Shown piece after piece: positions 25,579 to 35,502 of a stretch of 64,000 nucleotides of DNA. Below the pieces are notes generated by a model. The model saw nothing but the letters and a program-made list of their open reading frames with translations, was not told the DNA's origin and did not search any database. Location: positions 62,001 to 126,000 of the forward strand of contig JARLJW010000043.1 in NCBI GenBank assembly GCA_031290985.1, in the 5' to 3' direction. Source of the stretch: Verrucomicrobiia bacterium (GTDB taxonomy: Bacteria > Verrucomicrobiota > Verrucomicrobiia > Limisphaerales > UBA11358). The position numbers were made by a program, and so were the translations under genes. The stretch's first letter is position 1. Every line of letters starts with the position of its first letter.

Positions 25579-27474
25579 ATGAAGATTACGGGCCGGTTTT
25601 CCGGCAATAATGGCTGGGTTCGGGTAAGAGTTGCCCGGGGAGCATGGTATTTTCTGGCTTGCACTGTTTTTCTGATGCTCGCCCGCCTGCTGCCGGCGCA
25701 ATCGGTGATTTCCATCACTTCCACCCCAGCCCCGCCGGTCGCCACCGGCATCCAAACGGATCTTTCCATCGCCGGCCCCGGTTACTTCATCCTCCGTGAT
25801 CCGGAGTCGTTCACCCTGCACGTGACGCGTTATGGAAATTTCACGGTTGATTCGTGCGGATATCTGGTTTCGGCCGAAGGTATGCGCGTGCAAGGAAACT
25901 CCGATTCCACCCTCACAAATCATGGCGACATCCAAATCAACTCCACCACGTCCCCGGATGGCGATACCGCACCGGTCCAGAATTTTACCATCGGCTCCAG
26001 CGGCGTGATTTGGGTTACCTTGGCCGACGGCTGCCAGTTCGTGCGCGGTCAAATCCTGTTGCAAAATTTCGGCCAGCCGGAAGCCTTGAAAAAGTCCGGC
26101 ATGTTTACGTACGGCCCGGCTCCCGCGGCGGATCCCCTGCCGCCGCAACCACCGGGAACGGGCCGCCTTGGATCATTGCAATCCGGCAGCTTGGAGCCGC
26201 CGGTCACCACCGTGGAATTGACCAAAGTTCACGGCCCGGCACCGCTGTTCGCACACGGACTGCTCCATGCGACCGGCGTACCGACTGATTTGGGCATCGA
26301 GGGCGACGGATATTTCATCTTGCGCGACCCGCTCAGCCAGGCGCTCTTCGTCACGCGCGTCGGCGCTTTTCTCTTCGATCCCGATGGTTATCTCGTCAAC
26401 TACTCCGGCCTGCGGGTGCAAGGTTACGATGCCACCGCCTTGAAGTTCGGCGATGTGCGCGTGCCGATGGACCCGCCCATCCAGTGGTCCAATATTTCCC
26501 GGAATGGCGACATCACTGTCGCCTGGCCGGATGGAACTGTCGCCTACGGTGGTGTCATCATGTTGTGCAATTCCCTCCAACCCACGCAGCTTGTCCGCAC
26601 AAATTTCAGCCTGTTTCGGGTCAACACCAATTGCGCGCCCGAGACCTTGGCCACCGCCTGCAACCGAAATGGCGCCGGCTGGATCGCCCCGGGAAACATT
26701 GAGGTGAAGGCATTCGATGCCAGCCTTTTGTCAGTGCGCCGCAACTTGAATTTCTTCGGCCTGGGGCCCTTGGTGAGCACCGGCGCCGCGACCGACCTGG
26801 CCATCAATGGCAATGGCTTTTTGATCGTCCGGAATCCGGCCGACAATTCATTTTACGCCACCAGGTGCGGCCACTTTACCTTGGATGCCACCGGCCGGCT
26901 CGTGACCACGAACGGTTGGCGGGTTCAGGGCTTTTCCAACCCGGGCTTGGCGGTGTCCGGCGACCTCGTCATCGATGCGGCTCAAGGACCGGTGTGGGAA
27001 GACGGCTCGGTCCCCCTTTTGGCGTTCGCCTTCAATAGTGACGGCAAGATCACCGTGCTTCTCGCCGATGGAACCCAATACACCCGCGCCCAGGTCACGC
27101 TGCAACAATTCCGCAACCCGCAGGCGCTGCAATCCGCAGACGGCACCTGCTTCACCAACCTCGCCGCGGCGCTGCCCATGTTTGACCATGCAGTGCCCGG
27201 CAGCTGCGGCTTGGGCTGGCTCGCCACCTCGGCGCTTGAAATCATTCCCTCGTACCATCTGCCGGAACTGGACCCGCTCCCATCATCCGGCTTCCGGGTG
27301 CTGGCCAATGATCTTCAGTGCGGCACAACCACCATCGAGACATCGGATGATCTGGTTCACTGGACCGTACTAGGTCCGGTTTCGGCCAACGACATCGGTG
27401 CGGCGGAATTCTTCGACACCAACGCCCCCGCCGCCACCGGCCGGTTCTACCGCACCCGCTCAGAATTTCCCTGA
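25579..27474 (+). CDS. Secreted protein with three flagellar hook/rod-type modules
   Basis: The 631-aa protein has a signal segment (WYFLACTVFLMLARLLPAQS). Three modules follow, each with the FlgE/FlgG-type signature: TGIQTDLSIAGPGYFILRDP..RYGNFTVD (about 56-180), TGVPTDLGIEGDGYFILRDP..RVGAFLFD (about 234-350) and TGAATDLAINGNGFLIVRNP..RCGHFTLD (about 400-520). Each is followed by an RVQG motif. The C-terminus is the small beta domain ending RFYRTRSEFP. Real hook and rod proteins lack signal peptides and lie among flagellar genes, none of which is here. The module seems to have been co-opted and triplicated for an exported protein. Function unknown. Confidence 0.85.
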   Translation: MKITGRFSGNNGWVRVRVARGAWYFLACTVFLMLARLLPAQSVISITSTPAPPVATGIQTDLSIAGPGYFILRDPESFTLHVTRYGNFTVDSCGYLVSAEGMRVQGNSDSTLTNHGDIQINSTTSPDGDTAPVQNFTIGSSGVIWVTLADGCQFVRGQILLQNFGQPEALKKSGMFTYGPAPAADPLPPQPPGTGRLGSLQSGSLEPPVTTVELTKVHGPAPLFAHGLLHATGVPTDLGIEGDGYFILRDPLSQALFVTRVGAFLFDPDGYLVNYSGLRVQGYDATALKFGDVRVPMDPPIQWSNISRNGDITVAWPDGTVAYGGVIMLCNSLQPTQLVRTNFSLFRVNTNCAPETLATACNRNGAGWIAPGNIEVKAFDASLLSVRRNLNFFGLGPLVSTGAATDLAINGNGFLIVRNPADNSFYATRCGHFTLDATGRLVTTNGWRVQGFSNPGLAVSGDLVIDAAQGPVWEDGSVPLLAFAFNSDGKITVLLADGTQYTRAQVTLQQFRNPQALQSADGTCFTNLAAALPMFDHAVPGSCGLGWLATSALEIIPSYHLPELDPLPSSGFRVLANDLQCGTTTIETSDDLVHWTVLGPVSANDIGAAEFFDTNAPAATGRFYRTRSEFP

Positions 27475-27480
27475 CGATAT

Positions 27481-30400
27481 TTATTTCGCGTCTTTCTCCG
27501 CGGCACAAATAATCTTCACCGGCCCGATCAACCCGGACTCCAACAGGGGCTCGTCCTTCGTCCAGTGATGCCAGGTCGTGAACGTGAACCGGCCGGTCGG
27601 GCTGGGCTTGCCGTCCAGAACCCATTGCGGCCAGGCTTTGAGCCGCTTGCCTTCCCACTCGCGATCGGCGGGCAGTTGCTCATCACCAATCAAACGGTTC
27701 GGCCACAGGTTGGTGACCTTGACCTCCAGCTTGTTTTTGCCGGGCTGCGCCGCGCCGGTCAGTTCCACGCGGAACGGCGGCTTCCACAAAATACCCAGCG
27801 GCCGGCCGTTCAAGGAAACTTCCGCCAGATTTTTCACCCGGCCCAAATCCAGCCAGACTGAACGCCCCGCCTCCAAATCCTGCGCCGGAATCTCAATCCC
27901 CTTCGTGTACGTCGCCGTGCCGGAAAAGTACTTCACGCCTTTGTCCGCGTAATCCGTCCACGACATCAACGCCGGCAACGTCACCTGCGGGGGTGCGCCC
28001 CAGTTCGGCGGGAAGGTCAAGTTCCACGCGCCCAAAATCTCCGCCGGCGGCGGCACATCCTGCACCTCCGCCCGCAATGTCTTTCCGGCGGCGGTGGTCA
28101 GCGCGACTTCGCCCGGCGTGGCGGCCGTCACGGATACATTGCCCGCCGCATCCGCATGCAGGCCAAACGATGGCGGCTCGCCCAGCACGCCGGACCGGCC
28201 GATGCTCAAGGTTTCATTTTCCGCGACCGCGACCTTTCGCCGCACGCCGTTCAGCGAATAATCCACGCGCAATTCCTTCGGCCGGCCGAAGCCGGGATCG
28301 CCGCCGACAATTTCATTTCCCACCTGCACGGTCAGCGCGCCGTCTTCCACCAACCCCGCCAGTTTCTTGGTGACATCCACGGGCTTCGCCGCCGCCGCCT
28401 TCCCCGGCAGGTCGCCGTAAATGGCCTTGGTGATTTTCACGCTGGGCGCCAGCTCGAGCGTTTCATTTTCAGCGGTCTCCTCCGTCTGGTGCCGGCCGTT
28501 GAGGGTGAATTCCACACGCAGGCATTTGACGATGTTCAGCGCCGGGTCCTGTCCGGCCAGGTCGTTGTTGGCTTCAATTTCCTGCTGGCCACCGGCCACC
28601 AGCGACTTCACCTTGGCCGTCACATCCACCCAGTGCGGCTTGCGCCCGGCGACCGCGCCATAAACCGCGCGGTGAATGACCAGCTTTGCCGGCGGCGCCT
28701 GCGTTTTTGCCGGGAGAAAACCCGTAGGCGTCACCGCCACCGCATGGTCGCCGCGCGCCGGCTGCCGGAAAATCACGAACACCGAGCCCACCGGGTCAAA
28801 CTGCAGCGGCACGATCGTGCGGCCGTTCTCCTCGCGCCAGACCGGGGCGGGCTCGATGACTCCCGTTTCCGGATGCCAGAGCTCCGGTTCCCTGCCCGTC
28901 ACGCGGAACGTGCCTTCCACCGTTTCAAACCGGTCGCGTTGGTTGGAGACGAAATAAATTTCCGCCGCGCCCGCCTGGCGGTGGATGTACGACAGCCGCG
29001 CCCGGTTGTTCGTTGCAAATTCAAAATCCGGCTGCGCCCCCAGCCCGGCCAGCACGGTCGCCAGCGGTTCACCCCACACGGTTTTGCCCTGGCCGAAGGC
29101 GTGTTCAGTCACATTTGTGCCGTCGCAATTCCCCCACATCGCCGTTGCCAGCGATTTCACCTCCTGGTCGCAGTTCGGAAAATCCGCCAGGCTCGGCGAA
29201 CTTTCCGGCGGCGCGCCCACGACCGTCAGCCCGCCCTCGACGAGCGAACGGATTTTCTGGAGCAGCTTCGGCGTCATATTGCGGTCGCTGGGCGGCAGGA
29301 TGAGCACGCGATAGCTCATGCCGCTCTTCAAAACGAGCTGATGATCCTCGACCGTCGCGTCGGCCAGCACCGTTCCGCCCACGGTATCGAAGTCGTAGCC
29401 CGGCGGCAGCGCCGGATCGCCATCGCGCCTTTCGGCGGGACAATTTTCGCCGTCGAAATACGCGGCATCCGCCACGAAGCGGCCCTGCTGCAGCAGGAAC
29501 TGGCTGCGGGTGACATATTTCAACCACGCGCGACCCTGCTCCCACCACGTGCTGGTGCGGTCGAAGTGCGTGCCCCACTGCCCCATCGTCATGCCCGGCC
29601 AGCGGTTCGTCCACGGCTGCATCGCGTAACGATGAAAAATGTAGCGGTTGATGCCCTCGCAAAACACCTGGTCGCCGAGCGCCTTGATGGCGTACGGATC
29701 ATCCAGCCAGCGGCCGTGCGCGCCGGGCGCGGCCGTGAACGATTCCGCGCCGATGACATTCCGTCCGTAGATGTGGCCCACCGAGGACGCCAGTTTCACG
29801 GACTGGTCCACCGCGCCGCCGCCCACCCAGAATTCGCCCATCGGAATTTCCGCCGGCGCACCGGACTGCAATGATTCATACGGCCCCGTGTACGGCTCGA
29901 TGGAGGACAGCATGTTGTGCGCATCGCACAATTCCGTGAAATGGCCGTAATATTTTTCCGCGAACAGGTCGGCGATGGTGCGGCGCACGTCCCACAGGAA
30001 ACGTTCGGAAATCTCCGGGCTGTCCACCACGCGGCCGGTGAACGTCGGCAGATATTTCAACGGATCATAACCGCGATGCTTCGTGAATTCCTCGCGGAAA
30101 TTGGCCGACCAGTTCTGGCCGCCGACCTCGTAGCTGTCGATCAACACATTGTTGAACGCCTTGCCCTTGCCCGCCAGCGGGCCGGCATCCTCGATCGCCT
30201 TCTGCACAAAGCCCGCCCAATGCGCGTCCAGCGCCTCCGGGCTGAACTTGTCGCACTCCGGCCCCGTGCCTTCCGGCGGCGCGGGATGATTCTCGCGGCC
30301 CTGCGGCGTGTAGCCGATGCGCAGCACCGTCCAGTTGCCGGCGGGCGCATCCCAGTCCAGATGCCCCGACGCATCCACGCTGCCGGTGAGATCGATCAGC

Positions 30401-31449
30401 TCATCCCGCTTGATGAGCAAACTGTCATCGGCGGAACTTTCCGCCGGTGACGACGCAATAAAACCGCCGGTGTCGCCGTCCTTGGTGTCCGCGTTCTCGA
30501 TGCTCAGGCGCGGGCTCAAATCAATGTCCGCCACGCTCAACCCCCGCGTCCGCGCCGTCATGCCGGTGAAGGTCACCCGGAAAAACCGCGCGGACACCGG
30601 CGCGTTGCCCAGCGAAAACGTGATTGGCCGCGTCGGCCGGCGCGGCGTCATGAACGTGCGCAGGTCGCGAAACGTTTTGCCATCATCTGATGCCTGGATG
30701 ACGCCTTTGATGTCGCCCGATTCCTGGGCGAAGCTCAGCGAGGCCGAGCGCGTGACGAACGGCTGCGCAAATTCAAACTGGATGTGCTGCGGAAACTCGT
30801 TCGTCGGCAGGCGGACGGTCGTGTTGACTTTTCCGTCCAGCAACAGGTCGCCGTCGATGTTCTTGACGCTCGCGGTGATCTTCGGCGCGAGCGCCTTCAT
30901 GCGCGCCCCTTCCCCGTCCATCGTGCGGAACGCGAGCACCTCGATGTCCCGGTAAAAATCCCATTTCACGGGCGGCTGCGGCAGCGTGCCGGAAAACTTC
31001 TGCCCGCCGGACACTTTGATCTCGCTCGTGACCACATGCATCATCGAGTGTTCGTACGTGTTCCATGGCCCGCCGCTGCTGGACCAGCCCGCGCAGTTGT
31101 GGATGCACAGTTCCAGCCCCAACCGGTCGGCCTCGGACACCGCGAATTTGAACATCTCGTGCCATTCCGGGCTGTTGAACTTCACCGGCCCCGCCGGAAT
31201 CCCCTCGCCCGCGTTGAAGATCTGCGCCCCGCCGATGCCCACGCGCTGCATCGCCTCCAGGTCGGCCGTGATGCCCGCCTTGGTCACATTGCCATTCATC
31301 CAATGCCACCACGTCTGCGGCCGGGCCGAGGCCGGCGGCGAGGCAAACCCCGCCGCCAAGGGATCCACCGCCTCCGGCGCGCCTTCCGGTGCGGCACTGG
31401 AAAAAACTTGCGAAAGGCCGAGGCAGAAAAGGATGGCTAAAATTTTCAT
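27481..31449 (-). CDS. GH106 alpha-L-rhamnosidase-like glycosidase, secreted
   Basis: ATG 31449 gives a signal peptide (MKILAILFCLGLSQVFSSAA) and about 1322 residues, the large size usual for GH106. The N-terminal barrel has the family opening ARPQTWWHWMNGNVTKAGITADLEAM, followed by ELCIHNCAGWSSSGGPW and GAESFTAAPGAHGRW. Near the C-terminus two related beta modules stand in tandem (VIHRAVYGAVAGRKPHWVDV and ITKAIYGDLPGKAAAAKPVDV, each ending in an ENETL motif). A jelly-roll end follows (LNGRPLGILWKPPFRVEL). It should cleave terminal rhamnose from pectic or other plant or algal polysaccharides. It converges with the hook-module gene, 6 bases apart. Confidence 0.9.
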   Translation of the reverse strand: MKILAILFCLGLSQVFSSAAPEGAPEAVDPLAAGFASPPASARPQTWWHWMNGNVTKAGITADLEAMQRVGIGGAQIFNAGEGIPAGPVKFNSPEWHEMFKFAVSEADRLGLELCIHNCAGWSSSGGPWNTYEHSMMHVVTSEIKVSGGQKFSGTLPQPPVKWDFYRDIEVLAFRTMDGEGARMKALAPKITASVKNIDGDLLLDGKVNTTVRLPTNEFPQHIQFEFAQPFVTRSASLSFAQESGDIKGVIQASDDGKTFRDLRTFMTPRRPTRPITFSLGNAPVSARFFRVTFTGMTARTRGLSVADIDLSPRLSIENADTKDGDTGGFIASSPAESSADDSLLIKRDELIDLTGSVDASGHLDWDAPAGNWTVLRIGYTPQGRENHPAPPEGTGPECDKFSPEALDAHWAGFVQKAIEDAGPLAGKGKAFNNVLIDSYEVGGQNWSANFREEFTKHRGYDPLKYLPTFTGRVVDSPEISERFLWDVRRTIADLFAEKYYGHFTELCDAHNMLSSIEPYTGPYESLQSGAPAEIPMGEFWVGGGAVDQSVKLASSVGHIYGRNVIGAESFTAAPGAHGRWLDDPYAIKALGDQVFCEGINRYIFHRYAMQPWTNRWPGMTMGQWGTHFDRTSTWWEQGRAWLKYVTRSQFLLQQGRFVADAAYFDGENCPAERRDGDPALPPGYDFDTVGGTVLADATVEDHQLVLKSGMSYRVLILPPSDRNMTPKLLQKIRSLVEGGLTVVGAPPESSPSLADFPNCDQEVKSLATAMWGNCDGTNVTEHAFGQGKTVWGEPLATVLAGLGAQPDFEFATNNRARLSYIHRQAGAAEIYFVSNQRDRFETVEGTFRVTGREPELWHPETGVIEPAPVWREENGRTIVPLQFDPVGSVFVIFRQPARGDHAVAVTPTGFLPAKTQAPPAKLVIHRAVYGAVAGRKPHWVDVTAKVKSLVAGGQQEIEANNDLAGQDPALNIVKCLRVEFTLNGRHQTEETAENETLELAPSVKITKAIYGDLPGKAAAAKPVDVTKKLAGLVEDGALTVQVGNEIVGGDPGFGRPKELRVDYSLNGVRRKVAVAENETLSIGRSGVLGEPPSFGLHADAAGNVSVTAATPGEVALTTAAGKTLRAEVQDVPPPAEILGAWNLTFPPNWGAPPQVTLPALMSWTDYADKGVKYFSGTATYTKGIEIPAQDLEAGRSVWLDLGRVKNLAEVSLNGRPLGILWKPPFRVELTGAAQPGKNKLEVKVTNLWPNRLIGDEQLPADREWEGKRLKAWPQWVLDGKPSPTGRFTFTTWHHWTKDEPLLESGLIGPVKIICAAEKDAK

Positions 31450-31623
31450 GGTTATGCCGATAGAGTACGCGGACGCAGCGTTGGTTAAAAACAATTTCTA
31501 TCCGGATCAACCAGACAAGGTCGGCCACCTCTCACCCATTTATCTCTTCGACCTATTTTGCTCCCGCCGGGCCAATATTGTTGGATTGACGAAATTTGGA
31601 ATCGGTGAGCAAATCGAAACGGG

Positions 31624-32508
31624 ATGAGAGCGTTTGCCAAAACCGGTCCGGCGGGGCAGCCACAACATAAAACTCCGGCGGTCCCGTTTATTCACCAGTG
31701 CGACCAGATCGCCATCGCCTTGTTTCTGGGGATGACCGCACTGATCGTCGCTTTCGCGGCCGCGTCGGCTTTTGAAACTCCCGGCACCACCTCGATCCGG
31801 GAAATTGGCGCCGCGTGCATCACCACGGCGCTATATCTCGCGTTTTGCGAATTCTGGGTCGCCCCGAGGGATGGCCGCGGGTTTGCGGCAACTTTACCCA
31901 CCTTGATCGCCGTGACCGCCCCGTTGCTGGTGGCCGTCGTCCCTTGGACCCCATGGCATCAGGGCCTTCCCTGGCTGGCATCCGGCTGCCTTGGCGGCGT
32001 GGCCGGAGCCGTGATGGCGCAGCGCCTCATCGCCCGGCCAAGACGCGAAATGCCGACGGCCCGCCTCGGCAATCGCGCCCGCAACTGTCACTGCTGTCTC
32101 CGGGCCGGTCTCCTGTTCCTGGCGGCGGTCGCCCTCGTGATTCCCATCGGCGTGATTCCGTCGGTCATGGCCGATGCCGCCCATGGCACTTCCGCGCATA
32201 CGAACGGAATTTTTCTGGGCCTCACCGTGGTGTTTGATCTGCTGGCCGGCTTGGTCTTGGGACTGGCCGGCTGGCGCGTACGGGAACAAGATCATCCCTC
32301 CCAAGCCACCCTTGGCATCACCGCTTTTTTGGCGCTGTTCCTGGGCCTCATCTATTGTGGCATGGGCGCCCTGTACAGCGGCTATGGACCAGCCCTGCGG
32401 ATCGCCTCCTTCCTGCTCTTTCTCTGCGCCGTCTTCAGCCTCATCACCACCGCACTCATGACCGTGACATCGGTGATCGTGGACCGCGCCCGGTTGGAAC
32501 AGGAATAG
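31624..32508 (+). CDS. Polytopic membrane protein, unknown function
   Basis: The 294-aa protein has about seven or eight hydrophobic helices (for example IAIALFLGMTALIVAFAAA, LLFLAAVALVIPIGVIPSVM, ITAFLALFLGLIYCGMGAL, SFLLFLCAVFSLITTALM) joined by short loops, one with CHCC. There is no recognisable transporter signature and no partner gene on either side. Confidence 0.75.
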   Translation: MRAFAKTGPAGQPQHKTPAVPFIHQCDQIAIALFLGMTALIVAFAAASAFETPGTTSIREIGAACITTALYLAFCEFWVAPRDGRGFAATLPTLIAVTAPLLVAVVPWTPWHQGLPWLASGCLGGVAGAVMAQRLIARPRREMPTARLGNRARNCHCCLRAGLLFLAAVALVIPIGVIPSVMADAAHGTSAHTNGIFLGLTVVFDLLAGLVLGLAGWRVREQDHPSQATLGITAFLALFLGLIYCGMGALYSGYGPALRIASFLLFLCAVFSLITTALMTVTSVIVDRARLEQE

Positions 32509-32743
32509 TCCGGGCGTTTTCAGGCCAGCGACGAAGCGGCTGGTTCGCGTGGATAAACCGGATTCGCGCCAAAGGGGGATGGCAGGAAGCGAAGTTTTCC
32601 CGCTGTCATGGCTGGACAACTCTAAAACCCCCATTTAAGGTCAAACCCAGTGAAAGCGGTAAACGCAACCCTGCTGCGCAATATAACTGTTAGGCGGCAT
32701 GACACCGGCACGATTTCTCCAACCCATAATTTCCGCAACAACC
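32509..32743. other. Intergenic region with attC-like right core
   Basis: No gene. ACTGTTAGGCGGC, containing GTTAGGC at 32689-32695, lies 48 bases before the next start, the same arrangement as before the small genes at 22350 and 45308. A matching left half was not found. Confidence 0.4.
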
Positions 32744-33457
32744 ATGAACACCAGATCCATTTTCACCCTCGCGTTCTTCGGCTGCCTCCTCCTCCCCGCC
32801 CTCGCCGAGGACATCACCACCCTCGACGGACAAACCTATACCGATGTCCGGACTGTGACCTTGAAACCGAAGGGACTCTTCTTCGTCGCCGGCTCGGGCA
32901 CTTCGATCAAGGGGGTGACCGTGGCCTTCACCAACCTGCCGGATGCGCTCAAGGAAAAATATCATTACGACCCCTACGAAATGGGCCTCCTGGCCGCACG
33001 TCAGGTTCCGCTGGTCAATCTGACCAAAAAACTGGCCTTCTCCCTGGATCAGCTCGAAGCCGCCAAGGCCAAAGCCAAAGCCGAAAAAAAGCTGCTCGGC
33101 TTCATCATGGAATGGGACAGCATGCTCCCCCCCGCGCAACCCATGGGTGACGACGGCAGCAACAGCGGGCTGGCCCATTTTTACGCCGCCTTCAAGGACA
33201 GCATGGTGCTCGTGTTCGTGCGGCATGAGGATGAACTGGGCAAGGTACCGGACGCCGTGAAACAGGGGTTCAACGGCCCGGACGAAGGCGGCTTTGCGCC
33301 CAACATGGCGGTGGTCACGGCGGACTGTTCGCAATTCATCTGCGAAATCCCCTACGGCGGCGGCAAAGCCTCCACCTGGCAGACCCGCGAAAAAGTCTTC
33401 CGCGAAAAAATCGCCGTCATCAAAAAATTCACCGCCGCCCAGGCCGGGGCCAAATAA
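32744..33457 (+). CDS. Secreted protein, unknown function
   Basis: ATG 32744 is preferred because it begins a signal peptide (MNTRSIFTLAFFGCLLLPALA). The mature part of about 218 aa starts with EDITTLDGQTYTDVRTVTLKP, a short beta motif common at the start of exported verrucomicrobial proteins. A lysine- and alanine-rich helix (LEAAKAKAKAEKK) and a domain with VTADCSQFICEIPYGGG follow. It may be loosely thioredoxin-like in fold, as its neighbour is a thioredoxin, but no CxxC is present. Confidence 0.75.
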   Translation: MNTRSIFTLAFFGCLLLPALAEDITTLDGQTYTDVRTVTLKPKGLFFVAGSGTSIKGVTVAFTNLPDALKEKYHYDPYEMGLLAARQVPLVNLTKKLAFSLDQLEAAKAKAKAEKKLLGFIMEWDSMLPPAQPMGDDGSNSGLAHFYAAFKDSMVLVFVRHEDELGKVPDAVKQGFNGPDEGGFAPNMAVVTADCSQFICEIPYGGGKASTWQTREKVFREKIAVIKKFTAAQAGAK

Positions 33458-33580
33458 CGGCGGGCGAAGAAACCCGGGGGCTGAGGGCGCGGGGAACAAG
33501 CTTCTCGAAAATTCCTTTCGGAAAAACTGGCCGGCATTATATTTGAGTGAATAATGGGCTTTGTAGCTCTAACTTATATC

Positions 33581-34132
33581 ATGAAGAAATGCACATTCTG
33601 GTTTCTGCTGGCAGCCGCCATTGTCTGGGGTGCCGGTTGGCTGACGTTGCGCTGCCAGGCGCAGCCATGGGCTCCCGAGCCTGAACCGGCCCCGGGCACC
33701 GAAATCAAATGGCTCACCGACTACGATGCCGCGCTCAAACAGGCGCAGGCCTCGAACCAGCTCGTCGTGATCGATTTCTATACGACCTGGTGCGGCCCCT
33801 GCAAAATGATGGATAAAATAACCTTCGCCGACGCAAACGTCCGGGCCCGGCTCGCCGGTTTTGTGCCGCTCAAAATCGACGGGGACAAGCACCCGGAACT
33901 CGTGGCGAAATATGGCCCCCCGGCCTGGCCCACGATGCTGGTGATTGACGCCACCGGCAAACCGATCCTTGGCACCGTCGGTTATGTTCCACCTGACTTT
34001 TACCTGGAAGTCATCAAGCAGGCTGAACTGAAAAATGCGGGAACCAATTCCGTGAAAACAGCCGCCCCGCCGGCCGCATCATCAACATCCCCCATTCCCG
34101 CCGCCGCTTCAACCCGGTCAGGTTCCACCTGA
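33581..34132 (+). CDS. Membrane-anchored thioredoxin-family protein
   Basis: Start ATG 33581 gives an N-terminal signal/anchor (CTFWFLLAAAIVWGAGWL) and 183 aa. The thioredoxin domain has VIDFYTTWCGPCKMMDKITF with the CGPC redox centre, a conserved cis-Pro in PPAWPTMLVID and a C-terminal Ala/Ser/Pro-rich tail. It is expected to act outside the cytoplasmic membrane as a thiol-disulfide reductant. It precedes the hydrogenase genes but on the opposite strand (convergent), so no operon link. Confidence 0.9.
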   Translation: MKKCTFWFLLAAAIVWGAGWLTLRCQAQPWAPEPEPAPGTEIKWLTDYDAALKQAQASNQLVVIDFYTTWCGPCKMMDKITFADANVRARLAGFVPLKIDGDKHPELVAKYGPPAWPTMLVIDATGKPILGTVGYVPPDFYLEVIKQAELKNAGTNSVKTAAPPAASSTSPIPAAASTRSGST

Positions 34133-34199
34133 TTTGTCCCCGTCACACCAATATTGTTGAATTGAAGGGTTGGTGAATCGGCGCGCCAAAGACTGCGGA

Positions 34200-34781
34200 T
34201 CAACCGGGTTTGCCAAATCCTGCCGTTGGAGCATTGGCTGAAATGTTCCACCCCCGATCCCCGCAAAATTGCCCCCCGGCACCCGCCAGAGTTGAGATGC
34301 CCGGACCGGCCGCGTGCTTTTCCAGGCAGTCTTTCACCAGGGCTTCGATCTGCGGCAGCGCCGCGGCGACCGCCGGCGAAAGCTCCAACGTCAACAGCCC
34401 CAGATCGCCGATCGAGATGGTGATCAGATCCACCTCCGGCCAGTTGCCCAGCAACGCGGCGGATTCAATCAAATCCTTCAGCCCGATATCATGCGCGGTC
34501 AGCGTGGGCGGAAAATCGTCGGAATAGCGCGGCCGGATGAGTGACACCGTGCCGGTGGGTTTGCCATCCGTCGCCGCGTCAATGAGGATGAGGCGTTGCC
34601 CTTCGCTGAACAGGCTCAGCAGATGAAACCCGCTGGTGCCGCCATCCACCAATGCGGCGTGGGCGCCAAATCCCCTGGCCTCCAGGTGCCGGATGGCGAC
34701 GACGCCGATGCCTTCATCGCCCATCAACAAGTTCCCCACGCCCAGGATGAGGGGCTTTTCCCGGCGGCTGGTGAGGTTCAT
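34200..34781 (-). CDS. hyaD: Hydrogenase maturation protease (HyaD/HybD family)
   Basis: ATG 34781, overlapping the cytochrome b stop (ATGA), is the real start; the longer frame runs back through that gene. The 193-aa protein opens with LILGVGNLLMGDEGIGVVAI, where Asp in GDEG is a conserved nickel-contacting residue, and has LVDGGTSGFHLL and ITAHD-like TLTAHDIGLKDL motifs of the M52 peptidase family. It removes the C-terminal extension of the large subunit after nickel insertion. Position as last gene of the operon fits. Confidence 0.92.
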   Translation of the reverse strand: MNLTSRREKPLILGVGNLLMGDEGIGVVAIRHLEARGFGAHAALVDGGTSGFHLLSLFSEGQRLILIDAATDGKPTGTVSLIRPRYSDDFPPTLTAHDIGLKDLIESAALLGNWPEVDLITISIGDLGLLTLELSPAVAAALPQIEALVKDCLEKHAAGPGISTLAGAGGQFCGDRGWNISANAPTAGFGKPG

Positions 34782-35494
34782 TTTTTGTTTTCGGCGCCGG
34801 GTTTCTGCCGCTTCAAAACGGGATGGTATTCCTGCTCGATGAATTTCCAGCCGCTGCCCATGGAGGAGATCTCGCCCCGGCCCTCGACGTAGTCGTGGTA
34901 GAACACGATGTAAACATGAACCAGCGCGAACAGGATGAAAAACCACATGAACGCGTGATGCCACTGGCGCACCGCAAAATCACCGCCCATCAGCGGCACG
35001 ATCCACGCGAAAAGTTTCGGGAACCACGCCTTGCTCATCGCCGCGTACAGCCCAAACCCGGTGAGGCACTGGAAAAGGAACGCCAGGAACGTCAGGAAAT
35101 AAGTGAACCCGGCAACGGCATTGTGGCCGATGGTCTCGATGGGCGTGTTATCCGCCTGCAGGACATCCACGGCGATGACCTGCTTCATCTCGCGCCACTG
35201 CTTTTTGCGGAGCGGAATGAAATTGATCCAGTTGGCATACTTGTTGCCCACAAAGCCCCAGTAGATGCGGAACATGAAGTTGAAAAAGAAAATGTAAGCG
35301 AAAACAAAGTGGACGAACCGCACCTTGCCGAACCAATACGCATAGGACGCCTCGGTGGCCTGCTGGATCGCCAGCGGCGAGCCGATGAGATAGCCCGTGA
35401 CGCACAGCACCACGAGGCTGCCCGCGTTGACCCAGTGGTACAGCCGCACCGGAATCTCCCAGACATATACCCGGCCGAGCGTTTGTCTTTGCAT
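34778..35494 (-). CDS. hyaC: Ni/Fe-hydrogenase b-type cytochrome subunit
   Basis: The 238-aa integral membrane protein has at least four hydrophobic helices and candidate haem-binding histidines in IPVRLYHWVNA, VRFVHFVFAY and RQWHHAFMWFFILFALVHVY. It matches HyaC/HupC, which takes electrons from the small subunit to the quinone pool. It lies 8 bases after the large subunit gene and overlaps the protease gene. Confidence 0.95.
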   Translation of the reverse strand: MQRQTLGRVYVWEIPVRLYHWVNAGSLVVLCVTGYLIGSPLAIQQATEASYAYWFGKVRFVHFVFAYIFFFNFMFRIYWGFVGNKYANWINFIPLRKKQWREMKQVIAVDVLQADNTPIETIGHNAVAGFTYFLTFLAFLFQCLTGFGLYAAMSKAWFPKLFAWIVPLMGGDFAVRQWHHAFMWFFILFALVHVYIVFYHDYVEGRGEISSMGSGWKFIEQEYHPVLKRQKPGAENKK

Positions 35495-35502
35495 GGTGTC
35501 TC

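Noticed and set aside
28156-29874. 572-codon plus-strand frame opposite the GH106 gene
   Set aside because: Antisense shadow; Arg/His-rich and without domain features.
34782-34964. N-terminal extension of the hydrogenase protease
   Set aside because: It reads through the cytochrome b gene in another frame; the ATG overlapping the cytochrome stop is the natural start.
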